Shown in pieces: positions 34,707-42,910 of a stretch of DNA of 64,000 nucleotides. Both the position numbers and the translations under genes were made by a program. The stretch's first letter is position 1. Every line of letters begins with the position of its first letter. The stretch is taken from contig CAZETK010000002.1 of the NCBI GenBank assembly GCA_964515195.1, positions 1 through 64,000 on the forward strand. The letters run 5' to 3'. The notes below the pieces were generated by a model that had not been told where the DNA came from, did no database searches, and was given only the letters and a program-made list of their open reading frames with translations. The stretch comes from Ga0074139 sp964515195 (GTDB taxonomy: Bacteria > Bdellovibrionota > Bdellovibrionia > Bdellovibrionales > Bdellovibrionaceae).

Positions 34707-35575
34707 TGTCGATTCTAATCAATAAAAACTCAAAAGTTATCACCCAGGGAATCACAGGCGCCCAGGGTTCTTTTCACACCGAACAATCCATCGCCTACGG
34801 AAGTAATTTCGTCGGTGGCGTTACTCCCGGCAAGGGAGGAACTCGGCATTTAGGTCTTCCGGTTTTTAATACGGTCAAAGAGGCCAAAGCCGCTACCGGC
34901 TGTAATGTTTCTATGATTTTTGTCCCCCCCCCTTTTGCTGCGGATTCTATTTTAGAGGCTGTAGACGCGGAGCTGGATCTTGTTATCTGTATCACGGAAG
35001 GAATTCCCGTGATGGACATGGTAAAGGTGAAGCGCTTCATGGAAGGCAAACACACCCGCCTCATCGGGCCGAATTGTCCTGGCGTAATTACCCCTGGCGA
35101 ATGCAAGATTGGAATTATGCCTGGTCATATTCATAAACCTGGACGTATCGGAGTTCTTTCTCGATCTGGAACTCTCACTTACGAAGCTGTCCACCAGCTG
35201 ACAGCGCTAGGCTTGGGCCAGTCGACCTGTGTGGGAATTGGTGGGGACCCCGTCAATGGAACTAACTTCATTGATGTGTTGAAGATGTTCAATGAGGACA
35301 AAGGAACGGATGCTGTGATCATGATCGGAGAAATCGGAGGCTCTGCCGAAGAAGAGGCCGCCGAATGGATTAAAGCTCATTTTAAAAAGCCTGTGGCCGC
35401 CTTTATTGCGGGGGCTTCAGCCCCAAAGGGAAAACGCATGGGTCACGCAGGAGCCATTATCAGTGGCGGAACGGGCACTGCCGAAGCCAAGTTCGCCGCG
35501 CTAGAGGCCGCCGGCTGCAAAATTGTCCGCTCACCAGGCGAGATGGGCGTTACTCTGAAATCTCTATTGAAGTAA
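34706..35575 (+). CDS. sucD: Succinyl-CoA synthetase alpha subunit
   Basis: This 289-aa subunit binds CoA and carries the phosphohistidine. Motifs are QGITGAQGSFHTEQSIAYG, GPNCPGVITPGE and GKRMGHAGAIISGG, with the active His in GHAGAI. It forms a heterotetramer with SucC, encoded immediately upstream. A strong hairpin 37 nt after its stop ends the unit. Confidence 0.97.
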   Translation: MSILINKNSKVITQGITGAQGSFHTEQSIAYGSNFVGGVTPGKGGTRHLGLPVFNTVKEAKAATGCNVSMIFVPPPFAADSILEAVDAELDLVICITEGIPVMDMVKVKRFMEGKHTRLIGPNCPGVITPGECKIGIMPGHIHKPGRIGVLSRSGTLTYEAVHQLTALGLGQSTCVGIGGDPVNGTNFIDVLKMFNEDKGTDAVIMIGEIGGSAEEEAAEWIKAHFKKPVAAFIAGASAPKGKRMGHAGAIISGGTGTAEAKFAALEAAGCKIVRSPGEMGVTLKSLLK

Positions 35576-35611
35576 TTGTAATTTTGTTGGCTACAACACG
35601 GTGAAAACGCT

Positions 35612-35646
35612 CGAAAGCCTCACATCATTTGTGGGGCTTTCGATTT
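35612..35646 (+). terminator. Terminator-like hairpin after sucD
   Basis: CGAAAGCCTCACA (35612-35624) pairs with TGTGGGGCTTTCG (35630-35642) in a 13-bp stem with one G-T pair and a 5-base loop. The tail ATTTAATATT is only weakly T-rich, so termination may be partial. It separates mdh-sucCD from ndk. Confidence 0.75.
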
Positions 35647-35713
35647 AATATTGCCATCGTCATAATATTCCGGCAAATCTGGGATGCTTTAACCACAATG
35701 TAAGGAGTCTATG

Positions 35714-36139
35714 ATGGCCACTGAAAAAACATTTTCTATCATTAAACCCAATGCCGTTAAAAAAGGTGTGATCGGCGATATTATCAATCAATTTGAAAAG
35801 AACGGTCTACGCGTTGGAGCCGCCAAGCTTGCTATGCTCAGTAAAGATAAATGTGAGTTGTTTTATGCGGAACACAAGGAACGCCCTTTTTTCGGTGAAT
35901 TGGTAAGCTTTATGACCTCTGGCCCCGTTTTGCTGATGTGCCTTGTGGGCGAAAATGCCATTGCGAAAAATCGAGAAATTATGGGTGCCACCGATCCCAA
36001 GAAAGCCGAGCCCGGAACTATTCGCGCCAAGCATGGTGACAGTGTGGGCGAAAACGCCGTTCATGGCTCTGACAGCCCAGCCTCTGCAGCTCGTGAGCTG
36101 GCGATCTTTTTTGACAAACATGAGTTTGTTAATCTCTAA
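35714..36139 (+). CDS. ndk: Nucleoside diphosphate kinase
   Basis: This 141-aa enzyme equalises NTP pools by phosphate transfer through a His. It starts MATEKTFSIIKPNAVKKG and has the active His in NAVHGSDSPASAARE. Two ATG codons adjoin; 35714 sits six bases after AAGGAG and is preferred over 35711. Its stop overlaps the next ATG by one base. Confidence 0.96.
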   Translation: MATEKTFSIIKPNAVKKGVIGDIINQFEKNGLRVGAAKLAMLSKDKCELFYAEHKERPFFGELVSFMTSGPVLLMCLVGENAIAKNREIMGATDPKKAEPGTIRAKHGDSVGENAVHGSDSPASAARELAIFFDKHEFVNL

Positions 36140-37323
36140 TGTCGAGTTCATCTCACGAGGGTCAACTGCCTTTAAGCAATTCTCTCGTAGGCACGCAAAT
36201 CCAATTGCGAATTGAAAAAATGGTCGTCGGCGGCGCCGGGCTTGGGCGCGTCGACGGCCTTGTTGTTTTTGTCGACTATGCCGCCCCTGGAGATACCCTT
36301 CTTGTCGAGATCACAGAACATAAAAAAAATCTGGCCTATGCTAAAATTATTAAAATTTTAGTACCCAGCAAGCATCGAACTTCTCCCCCCTGCCAACATT
36401 TCGGAGTTTGCGGCGGTTGCGTTTGGCAACATCTTTCTCCTGCCGAGCAACTTAGCCAGAAAGAATCTATTCTTAAGGATTCTTTGAAGGATCTCGAGAA
36501 GCTAGCCACCTTTCAAATCCGACCGATTATTCCAAGCCCCCAGCATTATCATTACCGAAACCGTGTTCAGATGATTTTCGATGGCGCCCACCTCAACTTC
36601 CGGGTTCGCCGATCTCACGAGTTGGTTCCAATCCAATTTTGTCACCTTGTTGAGCCACCTTTGGCGAATGTTATTGCCAATCCGCCGAGGAAAAGCCTTC
36701 AGCACCACGTGCGATGGGACCTGCGCATCACGCCCGAAAGCCAAACACCACAATTGACGGCTTTAGATGAAGAGGTTGAAGTTGTTGGTTTTTCTCAGGT
36801 CAATCGTTTTCAAAATGAAGAGTTAATCCAGACTGTCCTTCAGTCCGTTTCTAATAATCCCGACGGAGACCTCTTCGAGTTATATGCCGGAAGCGGAAAC
36901 TTCACTTTTCCTCTTTTTGAAAGCTTTCGTTTTCGACACATTTGGGCTGTAGAAGGGTCCCCCGCATTGGTGAAATCGGCCCATGATGTGTTACGCTCAC
37001 GCAATATTTCAAGTCGAAAAGTGAGTTTTCATCTAAGCGATGTAGGCCAGTTTTTAAAGTCTAAGTGGCCTGAGCCCCAAGATACCGTTTTTCTGGATCC
37101 GCCACGAGTCGGGGCAGATGAATTTGTGATAAAAACTATAGCTTTGTCTCGGCCTCAAAGCATCATTTATTTAAGCTGCCACCCTGTCACCTTAGCCCGG
37201 GATCTAAAGCGTCTTTTAACTTATACCCCACAGTATCGAATCGACTTTATTCAGCCCTTCGAGATGTTCCCTCAAACGGATCATCTGGAAACTCTTGTTT
37301 CTCTCTCGTTGACTCAGTTTTGA
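36139..37323 (+). CDS. TrmA/RlmD-family RNA 5-methyluridine methyltransferase
   Basis: This 394-aa SAM enzyme has an N-terminal TRAM domain (about 18-75) and a 4Fe-4S site formed by CQHFGVCGGC plus an earlier Cys. A Rossmann methyltransferase domain follows, with DLFELYAGSGNFTFPL. The motif DTVFLDPPRVGAD and the catalytic YLSCHPVTLARDLKRL complete it. The target is likely m5U in 23S rRNA (RlmD type), but TrmA-like tRNA activity cannot be excluded from sequence alone. Confidence 0.9.
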   Translation: MSSSSHEGQLPLSNSLVGTQIQLRIEKMVVGGAGLGRVDGLVVFVDYAAPGDTLLVEITEHKKNLAYAKIIKILVPSKHRTSPPCQHFGVCGGCVWQHLSPAEQLSQKESILKDSLKDLEKLATFQIRPIIPSPQHYHYRNRVQMIFDGAHLNFRVRRSHELVPIQFCHLVEPPLANVIANPPRKSLQHHVRWDLRITPESQTPQLTALDEEVEVVGFSQVNRFQNEELIQTVLQSVSNNPDGDLFELYAGSGNFTFPLFESFRFRHIWAVEGSPALVKSAHDVLRSRNISSRKVSFHLSDVGQFLKSKWPEPQDTVFLDPPRVGADEFVIKTIALSRPQSIIYLSCHPVTLARDLKRLLTYTPQYRIDFIQPFEMFPQTDHLETLVSLSLTQF

Positions 37324-37342
37324 GGGGTGCTAACCTTTAAGG

Positions 37343-38104
37343 ATGAGATTGATTTCACTAGGCCTCCTCTTGAGCTCCTGCTTTTTTATGTTGGCCTGCG
37401 CCACTAATGAAAAAGCTCAGCAAATGGCCAAGGCTCACTTAGAGCTGGGTAACTCTTATTACAGCCAAGGTCAGTATCCCGATGCCCTGAGGGAAATGCT
37501 CAAGGCCAGAAAGCTGGATCCTCGAAATCCAGTAATTCTAAATGCATTGGGAATTACATATCATGCCCGCGGGCGGTCAGATCTCGGCATCAAGGCTCTA
37601 AAAGATTCGCTTGAGATTAACCCTCAATATACAGAAGCTCGAAATAACTTAGTTCGTGTTTATATCGAGACAAAAGATTTTTCCTCGGCAAAAAAAGAAC
37701 TCGATCTAGTGAAGAAAGACCTGACCTATGGTGCTCTTGATAAGGTTTATCTCAATGAAGGCCTACTTTACTTTGATCAAAATAAGTACGTTCAGGCTTT
37801 GGATCCTTTTGCAAAAGCCATAGATTTCAAGCGAAGTGACTGCTCAGCGCATCACTTCTATGGCCGAAGCCTTTTTGAAATAAAAAAGTATGATCAGGCC
37901 GCCACCGCCTTAGACCGCGCCGTTACATTTTGCCAAAAATCTGGCGACGATGAGCCTCATTACTACAGCGCCCTTGCCCACTACCGCGCCGGCGATAAAA
38001 GAAAAGCAGCTATCCGATTTGAAGAAATATTGCAGCTATATCCCAATGGCCAGTACTATGAGCGATCGAAATCTCTTCTGGAAATGGTGAGAAAGGAATT
38101 ATAA
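37343..38104 (+). CDS. TPR lipoprotein, PilF/PilW-like
   Basis: This 253-aa protein has a lipoprotein signal ending FFMLAC (Cys at about 19) and then five to six TPR units, for example AHLELGNSYYSQGQYPDALR. It matches the layout of PilF/PilW, the outer-membrane pilotin that assembles the type IV pilus secretin. The start ATG follows the previous stop by 19 nt. It overlaps the RodZ-like gene by one base. A type IV pilus role fits the pilT gene elsewhere in the window, but general TPR lipoproteins are an alternative. Confidence 0.75.
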   Translation: MRLISLGLLLSSCFFMLACATNEKAQQMAKAHLELGNSYYSQGQYPDALREMLKARKLDPRNPVILNALGITYHARGRSDLGIKALKDSLEINPQYTEARNNLVRVYIETKDFSSAKKELDLVKKDLTYGALDKVYLNEGLLYFDQNKYVQALDPFAKAIDFKRSDCSAHHFYGRSLFEIKKYDQAATALDRAVTFCQKSGDDEPHYYSALAHYRAGDKRKAAIRFEEILQLYPNGQYYERSKSLLEMVRKEL

Positions 38105-39378
38105 TGAAACGCACAGGAGAACTTCTTCGTAAAGCCAGGGAAGAAAAAGGCTTATCCGTTCATGAAGTGAGTATGTTCCTGAAAATCAACACGCGCATTC
38201 TTCAGGCTATCGAAGAAGGGAATCAAGCCAATTTGCCCGCTAAAACCTTTCTGCGTGGATTTGTCCAAAGTTACGCGAAGTTTTTAAAAATCGACGTACA
38301 GGAAGTACTTCAGGTTTTCACAGAGGAGACTTCTCCGCACCCGGCGCCTCAAGCCTTGCACCCTGGTGATGGCACAATATCCACGGCTTCTTCAGCGACA
38401 CCCGAAGATGTTAAGCTCGGCATGGCGAATCCATCTAGCACCTTCCCTGAATATCCGGAAGAAACTGCAGCTCCGGCCGTTGAGGATGATCCTTTAAAAA
38501 ATTCTGTCTTGGCCAAAGCTAGCCAGCCGCCTGACACGCTTCGAATTCGAACCATTGCTATTTCACTGGTCAGTCTGCTTTTAGTTTTCATTATTTATTT
38601 CGCCAATAGTGTCATAAAAAAATATCAACGGGAGGCCGAACTCGCTCCGGATATGGTGGCAAGCCTTCCCGTAGGCACAAGTACTGTGCCCACTGTTTCA
38701 GCTCCTCCACTCGCCAATGCGAGTGAGGGTACTCAAAGTTCCGAAGTCGCTCTCGTTGAGGATTCTAAAAAAAATGAAGGGCCGCAGACTAATTCGAGCA
38801 CTACGCCTCCTACAGAGCGGCCAATGGTGGCAAGCGGTTCAGAGCTACGAATGCCAACGCCAACGCCGATCCCCACGCCAACTCCGGTCCCTGCGCCTAC
38901 GCTCAAACCGCAATCTGCTACGCCTGCCTTAATAAGTTCAAAGCCGACATCAGCTCCGGCGTTGGCGCCTAGCCCTGCCGCGAAGCCCTCAGTGACTCCG
39001 CCCGCAGCTCCCACCGTTGCTCCAAAGCCCGCCGTTACCCCTGCCCAAGTCCCAGCCCCCACCGCTTCTACCATAACAACAGGACCGGCGCGGTTGAACA
39101 CAGTTGAGCCTACAACTACCACTACTTCAAAACCCGCTGAGGGCCGACTCGTTGAGGTGATTGTAGAGGCAAAACAAAATGTTGAAATTGAATACTCCTC
39201 CACCCGGAGCCGGCCTCAAAGGTTAACCTTAAGAGGGGATCAAATTCACACCTTTAAAAGCCGCTCTGGAGTGCGGCTCAAAATCAGCAACGGCGGAGCC
39301 GTGAATGTGATCGTCAATGGCCGTGATCTCGGAGTGCCTGGTGTCGTTGGACAGCCTGTACAATTGGCGTACGACTGA
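38104..39378 (+). CDS. RodZ-like protein: HTH, membrane anchor, Pro/Thr-rich linker
   Basis: This 424-aa protein has a cytoplasmic HTH (about 1-70, ELLRKAREEKGLSVHEVSM) and one membrane segment (about 149-170). A long periplasmic Pro/Thr/Ala-rich linker (about 190-350, with repeated PTPTP) follows, then a small C-terminal beta domain (about 350-424). RodZ links MreB to the rod-shape elongation machinery. The linker is long and low-complexity, and a minus-strand frame across it is an artefact. It overlaps the TPR lipoprotein by one base. Confidence 0.85.
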   Translation: MKRTGELLRKAREEKGLSVHEVSMFLKINTRILQAIEEGNQANLPAKTFLRGFVQSYAKFLKIDVQEVLQVFTEETSPHPAPQALHPGDGTISTASSATPEDVKLGMANPSSTFPEYPEETAAPAVEDDPLKNSVLAKASQPPDTLRIRTIAISLVSLLLVFIIYFANSVIKKYQREAELAPDMVASLPVGTSTVPTVSAPPLANASEGTQSSEVALVEDSKKNEGPQTNSSTTPPTERPMVASGSELRMPTPTPIPTPTPVPAPTLKPQSATPALISSKPTSAPALAPSPAAKPSVTPPAAPTVAPKPAVTPAQVPAPTASTITTGPARLNTVEPTTTTTSKPAEGRLVEVIVEAKQNVEIEYSSTRSRPQRLTLRGDQIHTFKSRSGVRLKISNGGAVNVIVNGRDLGVPGVVGQPVQLAYD

Positions 39379-40690
39379 GTCTTGGAAAAAAGATTGGGGC
39401 CTGACTTTTCTTCTAAAGATAGGTCTTGGTATTTTTCTGCCCTTTTTTTCAGACGAGGCCTACTATTGGGTTTGGGCCCGCAACCTAAAGCTTTCATATT
39501 TTGATCATCCCCCTTTTTCGGCGTGGCTGTTTTGGCTGGCTCAGCCCCTTGATGGTTTTTTCTTCTCTTCGCGTTTATTGTTCGTCGTTATGGGACATCT
39601 TACCTTGTGGATCTGGTGTGAGTTTCTGGCGGAATCTTTTTCTTCCGCACAGAAGAGGGTGCTTTTTTGGATTTTACTTCTTCACCCTCTGATTGGGTTG
39701 GGGGGTCTGGTTGCCAATCCCGATATTCCCTTTTTGTTCTTTTGGTCATTAAGCTTAGTTCTCTATTTGAAATGTCTTAAAAATCTTGATTCATGGATTT
39801 GGCCGTCACTTTTGGGAATGGCCCTGGGCCTTGGTTTTGATTCGAAATACTTAATGGGACTGATCGCACCCGTTTTTTTTCTTCACCTTATTTTTTCTGA
39901 AAAATGGAAAGTATTAAGAGTTCAACATATTGTTCTACCGGTATTGTGTGGCTTTGCCTTTTCATTGCCAGTCTGGCTTTGGAATATCCAAAATGATTGG
40001 TTGTCCTTTAAGTTTCAGTTTGATCATGGATTGGGGCAAAAAAACTGGAAACCACAATGGACACTTGATTTTTTATTGGGTACTGCCATTTTGTTGTTCC
40101 CGCCCTTCCTCTATGTTGGGGTTAAGAATCTTAAGAAAAGCTGGAAGAACCTTCATGTTGTTCTATTCTTGTCGCTTCTGGTTTTTTTTCTCTACACGAC
40201 TTTTAAGGGTGACACCGAGCTAAATTGGCCACTTGTCATATATCCCAGTTTTTTTGTATTCGTAACCCCTTTGGTTGCGAATACAAAAGCGTTCAAACTG
40301 TATTGCGGTTTCTTCGGCTTCATTTCAGTTTTACTTTTGAGCTTTGTGTTTTTGAATCCCTCTAATAGTCTGCACCCACGCCTTCAAGAAGGTTCGCTTT
40401 ACCGATTTCTTTATGAACAGACCCGTGAATATCGCCCTCTTTACACCAATACCTATCAGGCGGCGTCTTACTTTTATTTTTTGTCACAGGAACCTTTTTA
40501 TAAATTGCGTTTCGCCAGTCGGCCTGATGAGTTTGATTCTATGGCGGGTTCCCAGCCGTCGATGGATGCTTTTTATTATATTAAGCAATCTTATCAATAT
40601 ATTCCGCCCTCACAGCTCGAGCTGTTCACATTTGAAAAAATCAAGGACTTGCAGTATGGTTTTGAACTCTACAAAGCCGTGAGGAAGTAA
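39341..40690 (+). CDS. GT39-type (PMT/ArnT-like) membrane glycosyltransferase
   Basis: This is a roughly 449-aa polytopic protein with about ten to eleven membrane helices. It has the GT-C family signature DEAYYWVWARNLKLSYFDHP in its first loop, with the catalytic Asp-Glu. LVANPDIPFLFFWSL follows. Such enzymes move a sugar from a polyprenyl carrier onto protein or lipid A. The substrate is unknown. GTG 39341 has GGAG six bases upstream and lies inside the rodZ-like end; ATG 39317 is the alternative. It overlaps the next gene by one base. Confidence 0.82.
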   Translation: MSLDSLYNWRTTESWKKDWGLTFLLKIGLGIFLPFFSDEAYYWVWARNLKLSYFDHPPFSAWLFWLAQPLDGFFFSSRLLFVVMGHLTLWIWCEFLAESFSSAQKRVLFWILLLHPLIGLGGLVANPDIPFLFFWSLSLVLYLKCLKNLDSWIWPSLLGMALGLGFDSKYLMGLIAPVFFLHLIFSEKWKVLRVQHIVLPVLCGFAFSLPVWLWNIQNDWLSFKFQFDHGLGQKNWKPQWTLDFLLGTAILLFPPFLYVGVKNLKKSWKNLHVVLFLSLLVFFLYTTFKGDTELNWPLVIYPSFFVFVTPLVANTKAFKLYCGFFGFISVLLLSFVFLNPSNSLHPRLQEGSLYRFLYEQTREYRPLYTNTYQAASYFYFLSQEPFYKLRFASRPDEFDSMAGSQPSMDAFYYIKQSYQYIPPSQLELFTFEKIKDLQYGFELYKAVRK

Positions 40691-41895
40691 TGAAAGCCTT
40701 GATTATTCTTACATTTTTCCTGATTTCTTACTTCATTTATGGATTTTATCTTTCGCAATATGATGTGGGCGCTTTACGCCCCTCCATCTCTCTCGATAAA
40801 GAGTCCTTATTCTATGATTACAAGGGAATCATAAATGTCCATACTCAAAAAAGTGTTGGATCTGGAATCATGCCCCAGATTAACGAGGATGCGAAAACAG
40901 CCGGTGCCGATTTCATAATGTACACCGATATCAATCCCCTCGACACACCTCCGCCCGCCGATGCCTACGATGGGCGACTGCTCGTTTTGAATGCGGCAAA
41001 GTACAGTTATTTGGATTCTCGCTTGATGTATTATTCTCCCAGACAACGCTCATTAGGTTACAGCCTGGGCGAAGCTCAAACGGCTCTTTCAGATCTTATT
41101 TCCCAAGACCCGGAAGATCGGTCTAATTCTCTTGTTATATTAGCGCATCCTTTTCTTAGAGGCTTTCAATGGTCAGGAGATTGGCCGGATGGCCTTGACG
41201 GCATTGAACTTTTGAATACCAAATCGATGAGTTATCGCGCTTGGAGTCAATCTAAGCTGTCCGTTTTTTGGACGATTCTTGTTTACCCTTTCAACCCGCA
41301 GCTCGCACTTTTCAGATTGTTCACCGAGCCCTCTGAAGAAATTTCTCTTCTGGATCAGCTCTCTCAAAGTAAAAGAATCTTTGCCTATGCTGGTTCAGAG
41401 GCTAGCGCTAGGGCGGTACCGTGGGCCGGTTACTTAATTCGCTTTCCCAGTTACTTGAAGACCTTCGAGCTTATGAGCCAACATCTTTTATTAGAGTCCG
41501 AACTGACTGGAAGCCTTCAACAAGATCGAACCAAGATTCTCGACGCTCTTAAATCTGGGCAGTTTTATCTATGCTTAGATCTATTAGGTGACCCTCGAGG
41601 TTTCTACAATTATATGTATAACCGAGACACTCGCTATATGATGGGTTCTGAAATTAAGTGGAAACCTGGCCTGTCTTTGAAAATCCATTTGCCTGACAAA
41701 CCCAAAGTCTTTTTTGAAGTCGTCGTTTACAGAAACGGGACGCGCCACAAAACAGTCAATGCTTCCGATGTGGAGGTCCCCATTGAGGAACCTGGCATTT
41801 ATCGGGTTCAAGTCAGAATCGCCCAGCGATTTCCATTACCTGATGCGATCAAGTGGATTTCTTGGATTTACGGAAACCCTTATTTTGTTCGCTAA
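40690..41895 (+). CDS. Exported/membrane-anchored PHP-domain-like protein
   Basis: This 401-aa protein has an N-terminal membrane anchor or signal (about 3-20). The next 200 residues resemble a PHP phosphoesterase: YKGIINVHTQKSVGSG, then DAKTAGADFIMYTDIN, VILAHPF and DGIELLNTKSM. Several metal ligands are His/Asp, but the first His pair is reduced to one His (VHTQ), so activity is uncertain. The C-terminus (about 310-400) looks like a beta-sandwich. Coupling to the GT39 gene suggests a shared envelope glycan task. Confidence 0.7.
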   Translation: MKALIILTFFLISYFIYGFYLSQYDVGALRPSISLDKESLFYDYKGIINVHTQKSVGSGIMPQINEDAKTAGADFIMYTDINPLDTPPPADAYDGRLLVLNAAKYSYLDSRLMYYSPRQRSLGYSLGEAQTALSDLISQDPEDRSNSLVILAHPFLRGFQWSGDWPDGLDGIELLNTKSMSYRAWSQSKLSVFWTILVYPFNPQLALFRLFTEPSEEISLLDQLSQSKRIFAYAGSEASARAVPWAGYLIRFPSYLKTFELMSQHLLLESELTGSLQQDRTKILDALKSGQFYLCLDLLGDPRGFYNYMYNRDTRYMMGSEIKWKPGLSLKIHLPDKPKVFFEVVVYRNGTRHKTVNASDVEVPIEEPGIYRVQVRIAQRFPLPDAIKWISWIYGNPYFVR

Positions 41896-42221
41896 GATTG
41901 TATTCTGATTTTGATGTTCCCCTTAAGATAGCTTTGGCAGGCCAATCTTTCATTTTCTGCAAACCCACGATCTTCCCGCATTTCGCTCTCGACTTCTTCG
42001 ATTTCACTTAAATTTTCTTGGCCCTGCAAAATCTCATATTGGCAGGTGCCGCAGGTCCCATTTCCGCCGCAGCTATGATCGATATTCACGTTGTTATCTA
42101 AAAGATTCTCAAGCAAAGAGCGGTTTTCAAGGGCTAAGATGCCGCGAGTCACAGGATTTTCCTGATCTGGGCCGAATACAATGCGAACTTGGTGTTTCTT
42201 TGTTGAATCCATCCATCTCAT
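41892..42221 (-). CDS. [2Fe-2S] ferredoxin
   Basis: This is an up to 109-aa plant-type ferredoxin domain with cluster ligands in HSCGGNGTCGTC and a later Cys in RLACQSYL. It has a strongly acidic EIEEVESEMRED patch, usual for electron-transfer partners. A second ATG at 42212 could be the true start. Its end overlaps the convergent PHP-like gene by four bases. The electron-transfer partner is not visible; Fe-S assembly is one possibility. Confidence 0.85.
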   Translation of the reverse strand: MRWMDSTKKHQVRIVFGPDQENPVTRGILALENRSLLENLLDNNVNIDHSCGGNGTCGTCQYEILQGQENLSEIEEVESEMREDRGFAENERLACQSYLKGNIKIRIQS

Positions 42222-42238
42222 TTTGTATCAACAAATTT

Positions 42239-42856
42239 ATGCGATTCATAGCTTTTGACTTAGAAACTACAGGTACTGTTCCCGGCGCTGACGCCATAGC
42301 TGAAATCGGAGCCATCCGATTTATCAACGGCACCGTCGACTCCATGTTTTGCACGCTTGTAAATCCAGGGCGCCCAATGCCTCCAGGTGCTACGGCTGTT
42401 AATGGAATTACCGATGAAATGCTACGAGACAAGCCTCGTATTGAAGAGGTGCTGCCCGCTTTTGCTGAGTTTTGCGCCGATGATATTCTTGTCGCACACA
42501 ATGCGCCTTTCGATGCCCAGTTTCTAATTTCTGATATTAAAAAATACGAAACAACGGCTCCCCGAGGGGTTGTGTTAGACACGCTTCCCATTGCGAGAAA
42601 AGTTCTTCCAGGCCTTCCGAACTATAAATTAGGAACTTTGATCCAACATCTTAAAATTTCCACTCAAGATGGCTTTCATCGTGCTGAAGCGGATGCCAAT
42701 TATTTAGGTCAGCTTTTTGAAATTCTTGTTAAAAGAATTTCTGTAGGTGGGCTGCCGCCACAATTAGAAAACTTAATTGCTCTGACTGGCAAACCTGAAT
42801 TGCGATTTCCCCAAATTGTCCGCCAGCCAAAACAGCTTGATCTTCTTGGTTTGTAA
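42239..42856 (+). CDS. DnaQ-like 3'-5' exonuclease (DEDDh)
   Basis: This 205-aa protein is a free-standing DEDD exonuclease. Motifs are AFDLETTG (Asp, Glu), VAHNAPFDAQFL (Asp) and DGFHRAEADANYLG (His, Asp). The best match in form is the Pol III epsilon proofreading subunit family, but stand-alone paralogues with repair or RNA roles exist. ATG 42239 directly begins the catalytic strand; an earlier ATG at 42200 would overlap the ferredoxin gene on the other strand. Confidence 0.86.
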   Translation: MRFIAFDLETTGTVPGADAIAEIGAIRFINGTVDSMFCTLVNPGRPMPPGATAVNGITDEMLRDKPRIEEVLPAFAEFCADDILVAHNAPFDAQFLISDIKKYETTAPRGVVLDTLPIARKVLPGLPNYKLGTLIQHLKISTQDGFHRAEADANYLGQLFEILVKRISVGGLPPQLENLIALTGKPELRFPQIVRQPKQLDLLGL

Positions 42857-42910
42857 GAGGCTTTCAAACATCAGATGAGCTTTGATACTTAATTCCGCTT
42901 ATCGTACAAA

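Noticed and set aside
38733..39203. 156-codon minus-strand frame rich in Gly, Ala and Val
   Set aside because: It is the antisense of the Pro/Thr-rich RodZ linker; low-complexity codons of that kind produce open antisense frames.
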